From UBA11891 sp965658355 (GTDB taxonomy: Bacteria > Bacteroidota > Bacteroidia > Flavobacteriales > Flavobacteriaceae), in NCBI GenBank assembly GCA_965658355.1, contig CBFHRX010000001.1:62001-126000 (forward strand): a stretch of DNA of 64,000 nucleotides. Reading direction: 5' to 3'. Both the position numbers and the translations under genes were made by a program. Position 1 is the stretch's first letter, and each line of letters begins with the position of its first letter. The notes under the pieces are model-generated. The model was not told the DNA's origin. It was given only the letters and a program-made list of their open reading frames with translations, and did no database searches. This document shows, piece by piece, positions 34,050 to 44,225 of this stretch.

Positions 34050-36497
34050 TTATTGTTTTCCAATTCGTATGATATCGGCAAAAATTCCTGAGGCTGTTAC
34101 ATCAGCTCCTGCACCTGCTCCTTTTACGATTAAAGGTTGTTTTGAATAGCGACTGGTGTAAAATAAAATGATATTATCACTTCCTTCCAAATGGTAAAAG
34201 TCATGTCCTTCAGGGATGTGTTGTAAGCCTACTGAAGCTTTACCATTTTCGAGTTGTGCAATATATTTTAGCTTTGACTGTTTCTTGTTTGCCTCTTTTA
34301 GAAGTTCTTCAAAATGACTTTGATGAGCCTCTAGGCTGCTGAAAAAACGTTCATTATCTGTGGTCTCCAAACAGGCTTGAGGAAGGAATGAATTATTTTC
34401 AATTTCATCCAATTCGATGGATAATCCTGCCTCTCTGGCAAGAATCAAAATCTTTCTAGCCACATCAACACCACTTAGATCAATTTTGGGATCAGGCTCT
34501 GTAAAGCCTTCTTCCATGGCTCTTTTGACTACGGAAACAAAAGAGGTTTCTTCCGTATAATTATTGAAAACAAAGTTTAAACTTCCCGAAAGAACAGCTT
34601 GAATCTTGATCACTTGATCCCCTGAGGCGATTAAGTTGTTAAGGGTATCGATAATCGGTAAGCCGGCACCAACATTGGTTTCAAATAAGAAAGGACTTCG
34701 ATACTGTCGAGCCGTTTTCTTTAGGTGTAAGTAATTGTCGAGCTTGTCTGCACAGGCAATTTTATTACAGGTAACCACGCCTATGCTGTTGGCTAAATAC
34801 TGTCCGTATTCTTCTGCAATAAGAGCACTGGCTGTATTGTCAACAAAAATGCTGTTGCGAAGATTTAATTCTTTGGCATGTTCAAAAAAGGAATCTCTGT
34901 TCGCTGTTACTGAGGAGTTGTCAAGGGCTTCCTGCCAATGGTCCAAATCGATAGGGCTATTGCTGATAAGCATTTTCCGAGAATTAGAAAGTGCCATAAC
35001 GCGAATCTTTAAGCGGAGATTGGATTCTAAATACTCCCTTTGCTGGGCTATCTGTTCCAATAGTTTGCCTCCTACATTGCCTACGCCTGTAATGAAGAGA
35101 TTCAATTGTTTTACTTGTGACTCAAAAAAACTTTCATGTAAGGTGTTTAGTGCCTTTTGACTATTTTTTTGATCAATGATAATCGAAATATTTCGCTCTG
35201 ATGCGCCTTGAGCGATAGCGCGAATATTAATATTATTGGCTCCTAAGCTGCTGAATAATTTTCCGCTAATGCCTTGGTGTTCTTTCATTTTATCACCTAC
35301 TACAGCAATGTTGACCAAATGGGTTTCTATACGGGCGGGATAGACCTTATTTAAAGAGATTTCGAAAGCAAAATGTTCGTCTATTGCCTCTTTTGCCTTT
35401 TGAGCGTCCTCAGCCCTAACGCCTAAGCATATGGAATGTTCTGAAGAAGCTTGAGTGATCATGATAATATTGATATTCTCTACGGAAAGCGTTTCAAATA
35501 ATCGTTTTGAAAAGCCTGGGATACCTACCATACCACTGCCTTCTAGACTGACTAAAGCAACATCGTCGATATGGCTAATCCCTTTTACAATTTGTCCATT
35601 GTTTGAATCTGTTTCATTATGAATCAGGGTGCCAGGGTCAGTTGGCGAAAAGGTGTTTTTGATATAGGTTGGTATGTTTTTTTCTACTAAGGGTTGAAGG
35701 GTAGGGGGGTAAATTACTTTGGCCCCAAAATGGGAAAGCTCCATGGCTTCATAATACGAAAGCTTTGGGATGGGCTGGGCTTGGGATACTAATTTGGGAT
35801 GCGCGGTATACATGCCGCTGACATCTGTCCAAATCTCAATGGATTTCGCATCGAGTACATGCGCCAAAATAGCTGCTGAAAAGTCTGAGCCTCCTCTTCC
35901 CAGAGTTGTCAATTGACCGTCAGCATCACCCGCTATATAGCCTGATACCAAACGAACTTTCGCTTGTTGTTTAGTCAACTCTGCGAGGGTTTGGCTTTTC
36001 GTTTTGTCAAAGTCAACTACTAATTTTCCGTTTTTTTCTTGTGTTGAAAGTAAGCGGGTAGCATCATAAAGCTGTACATCAATCTGAAACTGTTCAAAAA
36101 GTTTTGCGATTAGATAAGAAGATAGAATTTCTCCAAAAGCAGAAACTTTGGAAAGGGTCTTGGGTGTAATTTCCTCTAGGTGGTAAACCGATTGATAGAA
36201 CGCCTCAAGTTCGTTGAGTTTTTTCTCTAGGAACGAAATGGTAGTCTGTTGCTTTTCGCTGCTTAGCAGTTGATGTATAGGCTCTAAATGCCTTTCTCGA
36301 ATCAGGTCAATTCCCTCTTTATAGCCCGCGTCTTTTTGCGAGGCTTTTTCCAGTAAGTCTATTAGTATATTGGTGATGCCTCCTAAAGCCGAAACCACAA
36401 CAACGATTTCATTTTTTTGTTGACGCACAATATCAACAACATGTTGGAGGCTCTTTGAATTGGCAACCGAGGTACCGCCAAATTTTAAAATCTTCAT
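34050..36497 (-). CDS. thrA: Bifunctional aspartokinase I / homoserine dehydrogenase I
   Basis: 815 residues, full length. The aspartokinase domain (to about 290) opens with KFGGTSVANS; two ACT regulatory domains follow (about 315-460), with SLEGSGMVG and the second ACT segment around VGDKMKEHQG. The homoserine dehydrogenase domain begins at ITGVGNVGG near residue 468 and contains the NVGAGLPI and LSGSLNFV segments. It carries the first and third steps from aspartate to homoserine; ACT domains suggest feedback by threonine. Its promoter box (TATTTTTG) is 39 nt upstream; no leader peptide with threonine codons fits there. Confidence 0.97.
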   Translation of the reverse strand: MKILKFGGTSVANSKSLQHVVDIVRQQKNEIVVVVSALGGITNILIDLLEKASQKDAGYKEGIDLIRERHLEPIHQLLSSEKQQTTISFLEKKLNELEAFYQSVYHLEEITPKTLSKVSAFGEILSSYLIAKLFEQFQIDVQLYDATRLLSTQEKNGKLVVDFDKTKSQTLAELTKQQAKVRLVSGYIAGDADGQLTTLGRGGSDFSAAILAHVLDAKSIEIWTDVSGMYTAHPKLVSQAQPIPKLSYYEAMELSHFGAKVIYPPTLQPLVEKNIPTYIKNTFSPTDPGTLIHNETDSNNGQIVKGISHIDDVALVSLEGSGMVGIPGFSKRLFETLSVENINIIMITQASSEHSICLGVRAEDAQKAKEAIDEHFAFEISLNKVYPARIETHLVNIAVVGDKMKEHQGISGKLFSSLGANNINIRAIAQGASERNISIIIDQKNSQKALNTLHESFFESQVKQLNLFITGVGNVGGKLLEQIAQQREYLESNLRLKIRVMALSNSRKMLISNSPIDLDHWQEALDNSSVTANRDSFFEHAKELNLRNSIFVDNTASALIAEEYGQYLANSIGVVTCNKIACADKLDNYLHLKKTARQYRSPFLFETNVGAGLPIIDTLNNLIASGDQVIKIQAVLSGSLNFVFNNYTEETSFVSVVKRAMEEGFTEPDPKIDLSGVDVARKILILAREAGLSIELDEIENNSFLPQACLETTDNERFFSSLEAHQSHFEELLKEANKKQSKLKYIAQLENGKASVGLQHIPEGHDFYHLEGSDNIILFYTSRYSKQPLIVKGAGAGADVTASGIFADIIRIGKQ

Positions 36498-36535
36498 ACT
36501 ATAATGTAAAAACCAAATGGTTTGAAATTCAGTTG

Positions 36536-36543
36536 CAAAAATA
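36536..36543 (-). promoter_or_regulatory. -7 promoter box of the thr operon
   Basis: TATTTTTG on the minus strand, exact TAnnTTTG match, 38 nt before the thrA ATG. A 14-base inverted repeat (AAACCA-AA-TGGTTT, 36510-36523) lies in the short leader and could be a binding site or chance. Confidence 0.45.
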
Positions 36544-36582
36544 GCATAAGAAGTTCGGCTAGGAAATTATTTCTACAAAAAG

Positions 36583-36613
36583 AAAACCGGCTATACAAAG
36601 CATAGCCGGTTTT
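36583..36613 (-). terminator. Rho-independent terminator after clpC
   Basis: Twelve-base perfect arms AAAACCGGCTAT and ATAGCCGGTTTT around a 7-nt loop, 20 bp after the clpC stop on the minus strand, with a T-rich stretch following on that strand. Confidence 0.92.
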
Positions 36614-36632
36614 AGAACTCTTAGAAGCGAAA

Positions 36633-39185
36633 TTAAACGGCAGGAATTTCTTCTACAATTAAATTCAATTCCTCATCATTGTCTTTGTGTGCATCTACTT
36701 TAAGGCTGTCTCCTTCTTTGACCTTGTTGGACACAACACTCTCTGCAATTAGATCTTCAACATACTTTTGGATCGCTCTATTGAGTGGTCGTGCACCGTA
36801 TTTTTGATCGTAACCTTTTTCAGATAAAAAGTCTTTGGCTTCCTCCGTAATGGCGATTTGATAGCCTAATTTTTCAATCCGAGTCTCCAATTTTGAAAGC
36901 TCCAAATCCACTATTGAACGAATGGCCTTTTTGTCGAGAGAATTAAAGATGATTATATCATCAATGCGATTTAAAAATTCTGGTGAAAAGGTCTTTTTCA
37001 ATTCCTTATCGATAATTCCCTTTTCGATCACTTCAGATTGTGTTTTTTGAGCTTTAGTCTCAAATCCAACACCTGTTCCAAAGTCTTTTAGTTGGCGGGC
37101 ACCGATATTTGAAGTCATGATGATAATGGTGTTTTGGAAGTTTACTTTTCTTCCTAAACTATCCGTTAAAAAGCCATCATCTAAAACTTGTAATAACATA
37201 TTGAATACATCGGGATGCGCTTTTTCTACTTCGTCTAATAATATTACAGAGTAGGGTCTGCGTCTTACTTTTTCACTTAATTGTCCCCCTTCTTCGTAGC
37301 CTACATAGCCTGGAGGAGCTCCAATTAATCTTGAAATAGCAAATTTTTCCATGTACTCACTCATGTCAATTCGAATCAAGTTTTCTTCAGAGTCGAATAT
37401 TTCAGTGGCTAGTATCTTGGCGAGTTGTGTTTTTCCAACCCCTGTTTGGCCTAAGAATATAAAGGACCCAATGGGACGATCTGGATTTTTTAAGCCGGCT
37501 CGGTTTCGTTGAATGGCTTTTACCACTTTTTTCACAGCCTCTTCTTGACCAATAACTTTAGAACCAATAACCTCAGTTAGCAAGGCGAGTTTGTTCTTTT
37601 CAGATTTTACAATCTTATTAACAGGGATGTTGGTCATCATGGAAACAACATCCGCAATATGGGTATCGTTAACGGTTACTTTGTTTTGCTTAGATTCTTC
37701 ATTCCAGCGTTCTTGTGCCTCTATTAATTGACGCTCTACTCGTTTTTCATCGTCTCTTAGCTTAGCAGCTTCTTCATACTTTTGCTTTTTTACAACAGTA
37801 TTTTTAAGCTCCCTTACTTTTTCAAGATCTTCTTCTAGTTGTACGACTTCTTTGGGGACATTCATATTGTTGATATGAACCCTAGAACCCGCTTCATCCA
37901 AGGCATCAATAGCTTTGTCTGGTAAAAAACGGTCCGACATATAGCGGTCTGTGAGTTCCACACAGGCTTTTAAGGCTTCATCAGTATACGAGACGTTGTG
38001 GTGGTTTTCGTAGCGTTCTTTTATATTTCGAAGGATTTCCAAGGTTTCATCAGGGGAGGTTTCCTCCACTAATACTTTTTGGAATCTTCTTTCTAAGGCA
38101 CCGTCTTTCTCAATGTTTTGACGATATTCATCGAGGGTTGTAGCACCGATACATTGGATTTCACCCCTTGCTAGGGCAGGCTTAAACATATTGGAAGCGT
38201 CTAAGCTTCCTGTTGCGCCACCAGCACCTACTATGGTATGAATCTCATCAATGAACAGAATGATGTTGTCATTTTTTTCGAGTTCATTCATGACGGCTTT
38301 CATCCGTTCCTCAAATTGCCCTCTGTATTTTGTTCCTGCTACGAGACTGGCGAGATCCAGCGTAATGACTCTTTTATTGTAAAGGACACGAGATACTTTT
38401 TTCTGAATAATTCGCAAGGCAAGTCCTTCTGCGATAGCAGACTTCCCAACACCGGGCTCTCCGATTAACAAAGGATTGTTTTTCTTTCTTCTACTAAGAA
38501 TTTGAGAAACTCTTTGAATTTCTTTTTCTCTTCCTACCACCGGGTCTAATTTATCCTGTTCGGCAAGTGCCGTGACATCTCGTCCAAAATTATCGAGTAC
38601 GGGGGTTTTGGAATTTTTCGAAGAACGGCTCTCTGATGTCGGAACAAAAGGATTTTCTTTGGATCCACTCGCATCATCATCGTCTTTTTCGTCTGGGAAT
38701 GAAGAAGCTTCGGGAAGATCCATATAATTAGAATCGTCACTAGCCAGCATCAATTTGAATTGTTCTTTCACACTGTCGTAGTCCACATCTAAATTAGACA
38801 ACAATTTGGTCGTTGGATCATTTTCATTTCTCAGGATACAAAGCAAAAGGTGGGCTGTGTTGATAAGATCACTTTGAAATAATTTAGCTTCCAAAAAAGT
38901 GGTCTTTAAGGCCCGTTCCGCTTGGCGTGTTAAGTGCAGATTTTTTTTATTGTTTAAGGAGCTTCCGCTTTCTAAAACAGCCGGATTTAGAATTTCAACT
39001 TTACGTCTTAATTCCTCTAGATCAATATCAATGGCATTTAGAATTGATATTGCTTTTCCGCCTCCATCTCGTAATATTCCAAGCATAAGATGCTCCGTAC
39101 CAATAAAGTTGTGCCCTAAACGTAGGGCTTCTTCTTTACTGAATGTGATTACATCTTTTACTCTTGGTGAAAAATTATCATCCAT
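36633..39185 (-). CDS. clpC: ATP-dependent Clp protease ATP-binding subunit ClpC
   Basis: 850 residues. Two N-terminal Clp repeats (about 1-150), a first AAA+ domain with Walker A GEPGVGKSA at residue 242, a UVR-like middle region (QKYEEAAKLRDDEKRVERQL) that marks ClpC rather than ClpA or ClpB, and a second AAA+ domain with Walker A GQTGVGKTQ at 579. It unfolds substrates for ClpP. No clpP or mcsB gene is adjacent. Single gene with a strong terminator, divergent from gyrA. Confidence 0.95.
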   Translation of the reverse strand: MDDNFSPRVKDVITFSKEEALRLGHNFIGTEHLMLGILRDGGGKAISILNAIDIDLEELRRKVEILNPAVLESGSSLNNKKNLHLTRQAERALKTTFLEAKLFQSDLINTAHLLLCILRNENDPTTKLLSNLDVDYDSVKEQFKLMLASDDSNYMDLPEASSFPDEKDDDDASGSKENPFVPTSESRSSKNSKTPVLDNFGRDVTALAEQDKLDPVVGREKEIQRVSQILSRRKKNNPLLIGEPGVGKSAIAEGLALRIIQKKVSRVLYNKRVITLDLASLVAGTKYRGQFEERMKAVMNELEKNDNIILFIDEIHTIVGAGGATGSLDASNMFKPALARGEIQCIGATTLDEYRQNIEKDGALERRFQKVLVEETSPDETLEILRNIKERYENHHNVSYTDEALKACVELTDRYMSDRFLPDKAIDALDEAGSRVHINNMNVPKEVVQLEEDLEKVRELKNTVVKKQKYEEAAKLRDDEKRVERQLIEAQERWNEESKQNKVTVNDTHIADVVSMMTNIPVNKIVKSEKNKLALLTEVIGSKVIGQEEAVKKVVKAIQRNRAGLKNPDRPIGSFIFLGQTGVGKTQLAKILATEIFDSEENLIRIDMSEYMEKFAISRLIGAPPGYVGYEEGGQLSEKVRRRPYSVILLDEVEKAHPDVFNMLLQVLDDGFLTDSLGRKVNFQNTIIIMTSNIGARQLKDFGTGVGFETKAQKTQSEVIEKGIIDKELKKTFSPEFLNRIDDIIIFNSLDKKAIRSIVDLELSKLETRIEKLGYQIAITEEAKDFLSEKGYDQKYGARPLNRAIQKYVEDLIAESVVSNKVKEGDSLKVDAHKDNDEELNLIVEEIPAV

Positions 39186-39349
39186 ACTTCCTAATTTAGT
39201 GACTCTTAAACAAAAAACGTTCCAGCTTCGAGCTTTAAGCTAATTGACAAAAAAAAATAACAACTTCAAAACATAATCTAGTAAAAATTAGTAAACTTTT
39301 TTATTCAAAATATGTTGATAAATCGGCTATAAAAAGTAGCAGCAGGCTC

Positions 39350-39379
39350 TTTGTAAAGTTAGCAATAGTGGTATTTTAG
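39350..39379 (+). promoter_or_regulatory. Probable gyrA promoter
   Basis: TTTG at 39350-39353, an 18-nt spacer and TATTTTAG at 39372-39379 (one mismatch from TAnnTTTG), 24 nt before the ATG. Confidence 0.4.
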
Positions 39380-39403
39380 CTTTATTCGATATACGTTAAG
39401 TTT

Positions 39404-41899
39404 ATGAACGAAGGTGAAAAGTTAATCCCGATTAATATCGAGGATGAAATGAAGTCAGCATACATAGATTATTCTATGTCTGTCATTGTGTCACGTGCAC
39501 TACCTGACGTGCGTGATGGATTTAAACCTGTCCACAGACGGGTCTTATTTGGGATGCACGAATTGGGAATTCGCGCGAATTCTTCCTACAAAAAATCGGC
39601 TAGAATAGTCGGGGAAGTTTTAGGGAAATACCACCCCCATGGCGATAGCTCTGTATATGATACTATGGTTCGGATGGCTCAAGAATGGTCGTTGCGCTAC
39701 CTGCTTGTAGATGGACAGGGAAATTACGGCTCCGTAGACGGAGACAGCCCAGCAGCCATGCGATATACGGAAGCGCGAATGCAGAAGATCTCTGAAGATA
39801 TGATGGCCGATATCGAAAAAGATACCGTTGAGCATCAGTTAAACTTTGACGATTCATTAAAAGAACCGACCGTATTACCAACCCGTATTCCCAATCTATT
39901 GGTCAACGGGGCTTCAGGGATAGCCGTTGGGATGGCGACCAATATGCCTCCCCACAATTTGACAGAAGTTGTAAATGGGATTATCCAATACATTGAAGAC
40001 AATGACATCACGATAGAGACGCTCATGCAAACTATCCAAGCACCTGATTTTCCAACCGGGGGTACTATTTATGGGTATGATGGGGTCCGAGAAGCGTTTT
40101 TGACAGGTCGTGGGCGTGTCGTTTTAAGAGGAAAAGCCATTATAGAGGAAGTGGCAGGGAGAGAGTGCATTATCGTAACAGAAATCCCCTATCAGGTCAA
40201 TAAGGCAGAGATGATCCGGAAGACAGCTGAAATGATCAATGATAAGAAAATTGAAGGGATCAGTAACATACGCGACGAATCGGATCGAAAAGGAATGCGT
40301 ATTGTCTACATCCTTAAAAGAGACGCCATTCCGAATATCGTTTTAAATAAACTGTATAAATACACCTCTTTACAATCCTCTTTTTCAGTCAATAATATTG
40401 CGCTTGTTAAAGGACGACCAGAGTTGTTGAATCTAAAAGACATGATTCATCACTTCGTAGAGCATCGTCATGAGGTGGTAGTCCGTAGAACAAAATTTGA
40501 GCTTAAAAAGGCAGAAGAAAGAGCCCATATACTCGAAGGTTTAATCATCGCTTCTGACAATATAGACGAAGTGATTAAGCTTATCAGAGCTTCTTCAAAT
40601 GCTGAAGAGGCACGTGAAAAATTAATGTCTACATTTAAACTTAGTGAACTGCAAGCAAAGGCAATTGTTGAAATGCGTTTGCGACAGCTAACAGGTTTAG
40701 AGCAGGATAAGTTAAGAGCGGAATACGACGACTTGGTCAAAACAATTGCCGATCTAAAAGATATTTTAGATAAGAAAGACCGTCGTATGAGTATCATCAA
40801 AGAGGAACTAGTCGAAGTCAAAGAAAAATATGGTGACGAACGTCGTTCCGTAATTGAGTATGCAGGGGGGAGTTTCCGAGTGGAAGATATGATTCCAGAT
40901 GAGAAAGTCGTGCTTACTATTTCGCATGCGGGATACATTAAGAGAACCCCTCTAAGTGAATACAAAACACAAAATAGAGGAGGCGTAGGACAAAAGGCTT
41001 CTACGACTCGAAATGAAGACTTCTTGGAGCATATTTTTGTTGGTACGAATCACCAATACATGCTATTCTTTACCCAGAAAGGAAAATGTTTTTGGATGCG
41101 GGTATACGAGATCCCAGAAGGGTCTAGAACAGCAAAAGGAAGAGCGATTCAGAACTTGATGAATATTGAGCAAGATGATAAGGTGAAAGCTTTTATCTGC
41201 ACTCAAGATTTAAAAGACGAAGAATACATCAATTCCCATTACGTCATTATGGCGACTAAGAAGGGGCAGGTTAAGAAAACGGCTTTAGAGCAATATTCTC
41301 GTCCTCGTGCAAATGGGATCAATGCCATTACCATCAAAGAAGACGATGAATTATTAGAAGCAAAGCTAACGAATGGAAATAGTCAGATTCTACTCGCAGG
41401 GCGTTCTGGGAAAGCCATTCGTTTTGAGGAAAGTAAAACACGTCCTATGGGTCGCGGCGCCTCTGGTGTAAGAGGGATTACACTGGCAGGGCCAGAGGAC
41501 GAATTGGTAGGAATGGTTTCAGTTAACGATTTGGATAGCAACATCCTTGTGGTGTCTGAAAAGGGCTATGGTAAACGATCTGATTTAGAAGATTACCGGA
41601 TGACAAACAGAGGAGGAAAAGGAGTGAAAACCATTTCTATTACTGAAAAAACAGGTCAACTTGTCGCTCTGAAAAATGTTTCTGATGAAGATGATTTAAT
41701 GATCATCAATAAGTCAGGTATTGCCATTAGGATGTCTGTTAGTGATTTACGTGTCATGGGGCGTGCTACTCAAGGAGTACGGCTCATTAATTTGAAAGAG
41801 GGGGACTCGATTGCGGCTGTTGCCAAAGTGATGCCTGATGATGACCCGATTGAAGATATTAATGACTTAGAAGTCAATGATGGCACTGTTATTGAATAA
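39404..41899 (+). CDS. gyrA: DNA gyrase subunit A
   Basis: 831 residues. The winged-helix breakage domain carries the catalytic tyrosine Y121 in AMRYTEARM. The quinolone-contact positions equivalent to E. coli S83 and D87 are S82 and D86, so the unmutated residues are present. The C-terminal half has the repeated beta-pinwheel blades (for example GRSGKAIRF, MVSVNDLDSNILVVSEKGYGKR). The GyrA box is seen as a NRGGVGQKA-like element near residue 525. It negatively supercoils DNA with GyrB, whose gene is not in the window. Followed after 31 bp by a TPR protein gene. Confidence 0.97.
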   Translation: MNEGEKLIPINIEDEMKSAYIDYSMSVIVSRALPDVRDGFKPVHRRVLFGMHELGIRANSSYKKSARIVGEVLGKYHPHGDSSVYDTMVRMAQEWSLRYLLVDGQGNYGSVDGDSPAAMRYTEARMQKISEDMMADIEKDTVEHQLNFDDSLKEPTVLPTRIPNLLVNGASGIAVGMATNMPPHNLTEVVNGIIQYIEDNDITIETLMQTIQAPDFPTGGTIYGYDGVREAFLTGRGRVVLRGKAIIEEVAGRECIIVTEIPYQVNKAEMIRKTAEMINDKKIEGISNIRDESDRKGMRIVYILKRDAIPNIVLNKLYKYTSLQSSFSVNNIALVKGRPELLNLKDMIHHFVEHRHEVVVRRTKFELKKAEERAHILEGLIIASDNIDEVIKLIRASSNAEEAREKLMSTFKLSELQAKAIVEMRLRQLTGLEQDKLRAEYDDLVKTIADLKDILDKKDRRMSIIKEELVEVKEKYGDERRSVIEYAGGSFRVEDMIPDEKVVLTISHAGYIKRTPLSEYKTQNRGGVGQKASTTRNEDFLEHIFVGTNHQYMLFFTQKGKCFWMRVYEIPEGSRTAKGRAIQNLMNIEQDDKVKAFICTQDLKDEEYINSHYVIMATKKGQVKKTALEQYSRPRANGINAITIKEDDELLEAKLTNGNSQILLAGRSGKAIRFEESKTRPMGRGASGVRGITLAGPEDELVGMVSVNDLDSNILVVSEKGYGKRSDLEDYRMTNRGGKGVKTISITEKTGQLVALKNVSDEDDLMIINKSGIAIRMSVSDLRVMGRATQGVRLINLKEGDSIAAVAKVMPDDDPIEDINDLEVNDGTVIE

Positions 41900-41930
41900 A
41901 AAACCAAAAATTAAATAAATTCAAAATCAA

Positions 41931-43157
41931 ATGAAAAAAACCGCAATAGCACTTTTGAGTATGGTTACTGCCTTCGGGTTTGCTCAAAAGAAAGAGTTGA
42001 AAAAAGCAGAAAAACTCTTCGGATCTGGCGATATAGCAGGTGCCACTCAAATGTTAGAAACCCACAAAGCACTATTTGATGCTGCTGATGAGAAAATAGT
42101 AAACTCCTATCAATTTTTACTGGGGAGAATTGCACAGCAAAACAAGGACTATAAGGCAGCTCTAGATACGTATATGTCTCTCAAAGAGGATGCACGTTTG
42201 AAATCAACTGTTGGACAGCAATTGCAACAATTGCAGTCTGACATCGTAACGGCTGCAATTGAGGACAACGAAGGCCAAAACTTTGCTGCTTCTGCCGAAA
42301 AATTATTTATGGCCTATCAAATAGATCCTGAAAACGGGAAGGATTATCTCTATTTTGCAGCTTCTAATTGTGTCAATGGGAAACAATACGAGCGAGCACT
42401 AGAAATGTATGCGATTTTAAAAGAAATCAAGTACACAGGAATTACGACCACTTATTTTGTAACCGAGGTTGCGACCAATCAGGAAATAGAGGTTTCCGAA
42501 ATGGAGTACGGTATTTATCAAAAATCAAAGGATTACATCAACCCTAAAGAAGTAAAATCAGAATCTAAATATCCTGAAATTGTGAAGAATATCGCGTTGA
42601 TCTATGCTCAGCAAGGCGAAAATGAAAAGGCAATTGAAGCGGTTCAGGAAGCTCGTAAAGAGAGTCCTGATGATTTGAATTTGATCCTTACGGAAGCTAA
42701 TATTTACATTGAATTAGACGAAAAAGAAAAATTCAAGGAACTGATCAACCAGGCCATTGAAAAAGACCCCACCAATGCCAACTTGTATTTTAACTTAGGT
42801 GTGGTAAACAATGATTTGGGCGATACTGCTGCTGCTCGTGGTTTTTATGAAAAAGCCATTGAGTTGGATCCCAACTTTGAAGCGGCCTATCTTAACTTGG
42901 TTGCTTTGATACTAGAAGGTGAGGCTGCTGTTGTTGAAGAAATGAATAGCCTTGGGACTTCTAGAGCTGACAATGCTCGTTACGAGACGTTAAAAGGGCA
43001 ACGAGAATCTCTCTACAAAGAATGTGTCCCAATTCTCAAAGGTTTGATTGCTGTTAACAATAACGAAGAGGCCATCAAAACCTTGATGAATATTTATGGT
43101 ACTCTAGGCGAAAACCAAGGGTATATGGAAATGAAAGCGCTTTTAGAAAACGAATAA
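41931..43157 (+). CDS. Exported tetratricopeptide repeat protein
   Basis: 408 residues. A signal peptide covers about residues 1-18 (ending GFAQ). The rest is helical: TPR units are clear near residues 215-245 (IALIYAQQGENEKAIEAVQEARK) and 275-330 (NLYFNLGVVNNDLGDTAAARGFYEKAIELDP), with weaker ones before. TPR proteins are scaffolds; no partner can be named from the sequence. It follows gyrA by 31 bp without a visible promoter or terminator between, so it is likely cotranscribed, an arrangement seen in Flavobacteriia. A strong terminator follows. Confidence 0.88.
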   Translation: MKKTAIALLSMVTAFGFAQKKELKKAEKLFGSGDIAGATQMLETHKALFDAADEKIVNSYQFLLGRIAQQNKDYKAALDTYMSLKEDARLKSTVGQQLQQLQSDIVTAAIEDNEGQNFAASAEKLFMAYQIDPENGKDYLYFAASNCVNGKQYERALEMYAILKEIKYTGITTTYFVTEVATNQEIEVSEMEYGIYQKSKDYINPKEVKSESKYPEIVKNIALIYAQQGENEKAIEAVQEARKESPDDLNLILTEANIYIELDEKEKFKELINQAIEKDPTNANLYFNLGVVNNDLGDTAAARGFYEKAIELDPNFEAAYLNLVALILEGEAAVVEEMNSLGTSRADNARYETLKGQRESLYKECVPILKGLIAVNNNEEAIKTLMNIYGTLGENQGYMEMKALLENE

Positions 43158-43175
43158 CAGCTCTTTCTTCAAAAG

Positions 43176-43210
43176 AAAAAAAGCCTGCTGTTTGACAGTA
43201 GGCTTTTTTT
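43176..43210. terminator. Bidirectional terminator between the TPR and NlpC/P60 genes
   Basis: Fifteen-base arms (43176-43190 and 43196-43210) around TTTGA, paired throughout with a single G-T; an A run before and a T run after make it work on both strands. The right arm covers the stop codon of the minus-strand NlpC/P60 gene. Confidence 0.92.
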
Positions 43211-43958
43211 ATACAATCGATTTTATCATTCTCAGTTTATGAGAATGGCTTTGTAATTCTTTATTGTATATCCCTGTTTGGTCAATAGCATCAATGCGGA
43301 CTTTCCCGTGTGCATGGATTATTTTGTGATTTTCTAGCAGTATGCCCACATGGATAATAGCACCTTCTTCATTGTCAAAAAAAGCCAAATCTCCTGCTTT
43401 GCTTTCCTCTATAAAGCTAAGTGTTTGTCCTTGTTCAGCTTGCTGTGAGGCGTCTCGAAATAGAGCGTAGCCATTGATACGATAGACCATTTGAGTAAAT
43501 CCAGAACAGTCTATCCCCAAAGGGGACTTGCCGCCCCATAGATAGGGCGCATTTAAATATTGACAAGCGACTTTGATCAGTTCAGCCCTGTCTCCTTTTT
43601 GATTGTTGTAGGATCCGTGGTGTTTGTGTCCGAGTACTTCTAACGCATTTAAATTGCTTCCTAGGGGTATAGGGAAAGGCATGTCATTGTCAAGATAGCA
43701 GTGACTTATCAAATCTGTTGAGAAGCAATCTTGTTGGGCACCGAGTGCTTTCCAATTGTCTAAAGAGATTTCCTGAAACTGATTTTTAGAAATCCACCCT
43801 TCATATTCATCGGCATCAATTCGGATTCGACACCACTTTTTTTGAAGGTCTAAAATTTTATAAGTGTCTCCATAAAGTAGCTGGCTGACAATCTCACTGC
43901 GATCGTCTTTTTCTGCGCGAACTGCAACAACACCAAGGTGACAAATCCCGTATTTCAT
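43209..43958 (-). CDS. C40 family (NlpC/P60) peptidase with SH3-like domain
   Basis: 249 residues. An N-terminal SH3-like region (to about 65) with a GWISKNQ turn is followed by the NlpC/P60 domain. The catalytic cysteine is C151 in IDCSGFTQMV, with H203 in IIHVGILL and H215 in IIHAHGKV completing the site. Such enzymes cut the D-Glu/diamino-acid bond in peptidoglycan peptides. I see no signal peptide; the start MKYGICHLGV goes straight into the SH3 domain, so it may act on recycled muropeptides in the cytoplasm. Single gene. Confidence 0.9.
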   Translation of the reverse strand: MKYGICHLGVVAVRAEKDDRSEIVSQLLYGDTYKILDLQKKWCRIRIDADEYEGWISKNQFQEISLDNWKALGAQQDCFSTDLISHCYLDNDMPFPIPLGSNLNALEVLGHKHHGSYNNQKGDRAELIKVACQYLNAPYLWGGKSPLGIDCSGFTQMVYRINGYALFRDASQQAEQGQTLSFIEESKAGDLAFFDNEEGAIIHVGILLENHKIIHAHGKVRIDAIDQTGIYNKELQSHSHKLRMIKSIV

Positions 43959-44225
43959 GTAGTTAGTTTCAACTTTACTGAATCACTTTTGTATCAATAT
44001 TAGTGGGGTTTTTTATTCTCCCATTGCGGATTGACAAAAATGATTTAACCGTACCGCCCAAAAATAAATAAATAAAAACCAACTCATAATAGTCATTGCT
44101 TCTTTATTGTTTATTTTTACTGGAGCGGTCCAATACTCGCCTGTCTTTGATGCAAAAAGTATTTCTTAAGGGCCCTAAAAGATGATTAATATGATTCTTT
44201 TCTAAGGCAAAATAACGGCTAACAG

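Noticed and set aside
33717..34091. 124-codon plus-strand frame inside thrB
   Set aside because: Lies opposite the conserved GHMP-kinase sequence and has no motif of its own.
36498..36632. Threonine attenuator before thrA
   Set aside because: Only 38 nt separate the promoter box from the ATG, and the large hairpin in this region belongs to clpC termination on the same strand upstream.
39231..39241. AGCTT-T-AAGCT palindrome in the clpC leader as a heat-shock operator
   Set aside because: Too short and not like CtsR or HrcA/CIRCE sites; likely chance in AT-rich DNA.
40468..40965. 165-codon open frame on the minus strand inside gyrA
   Set aside because: It lies wholly opposite a well-supported gyrA sequence, has serine-rich low-quality composition and no family motif; it is a shadow of the real gene.
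43959..44225. Hidden gene or small RNA in the longest gap
   Set aside because: No frame with start, no hairpin-plus-T run and no exact -7 box was found in these 267 bases.
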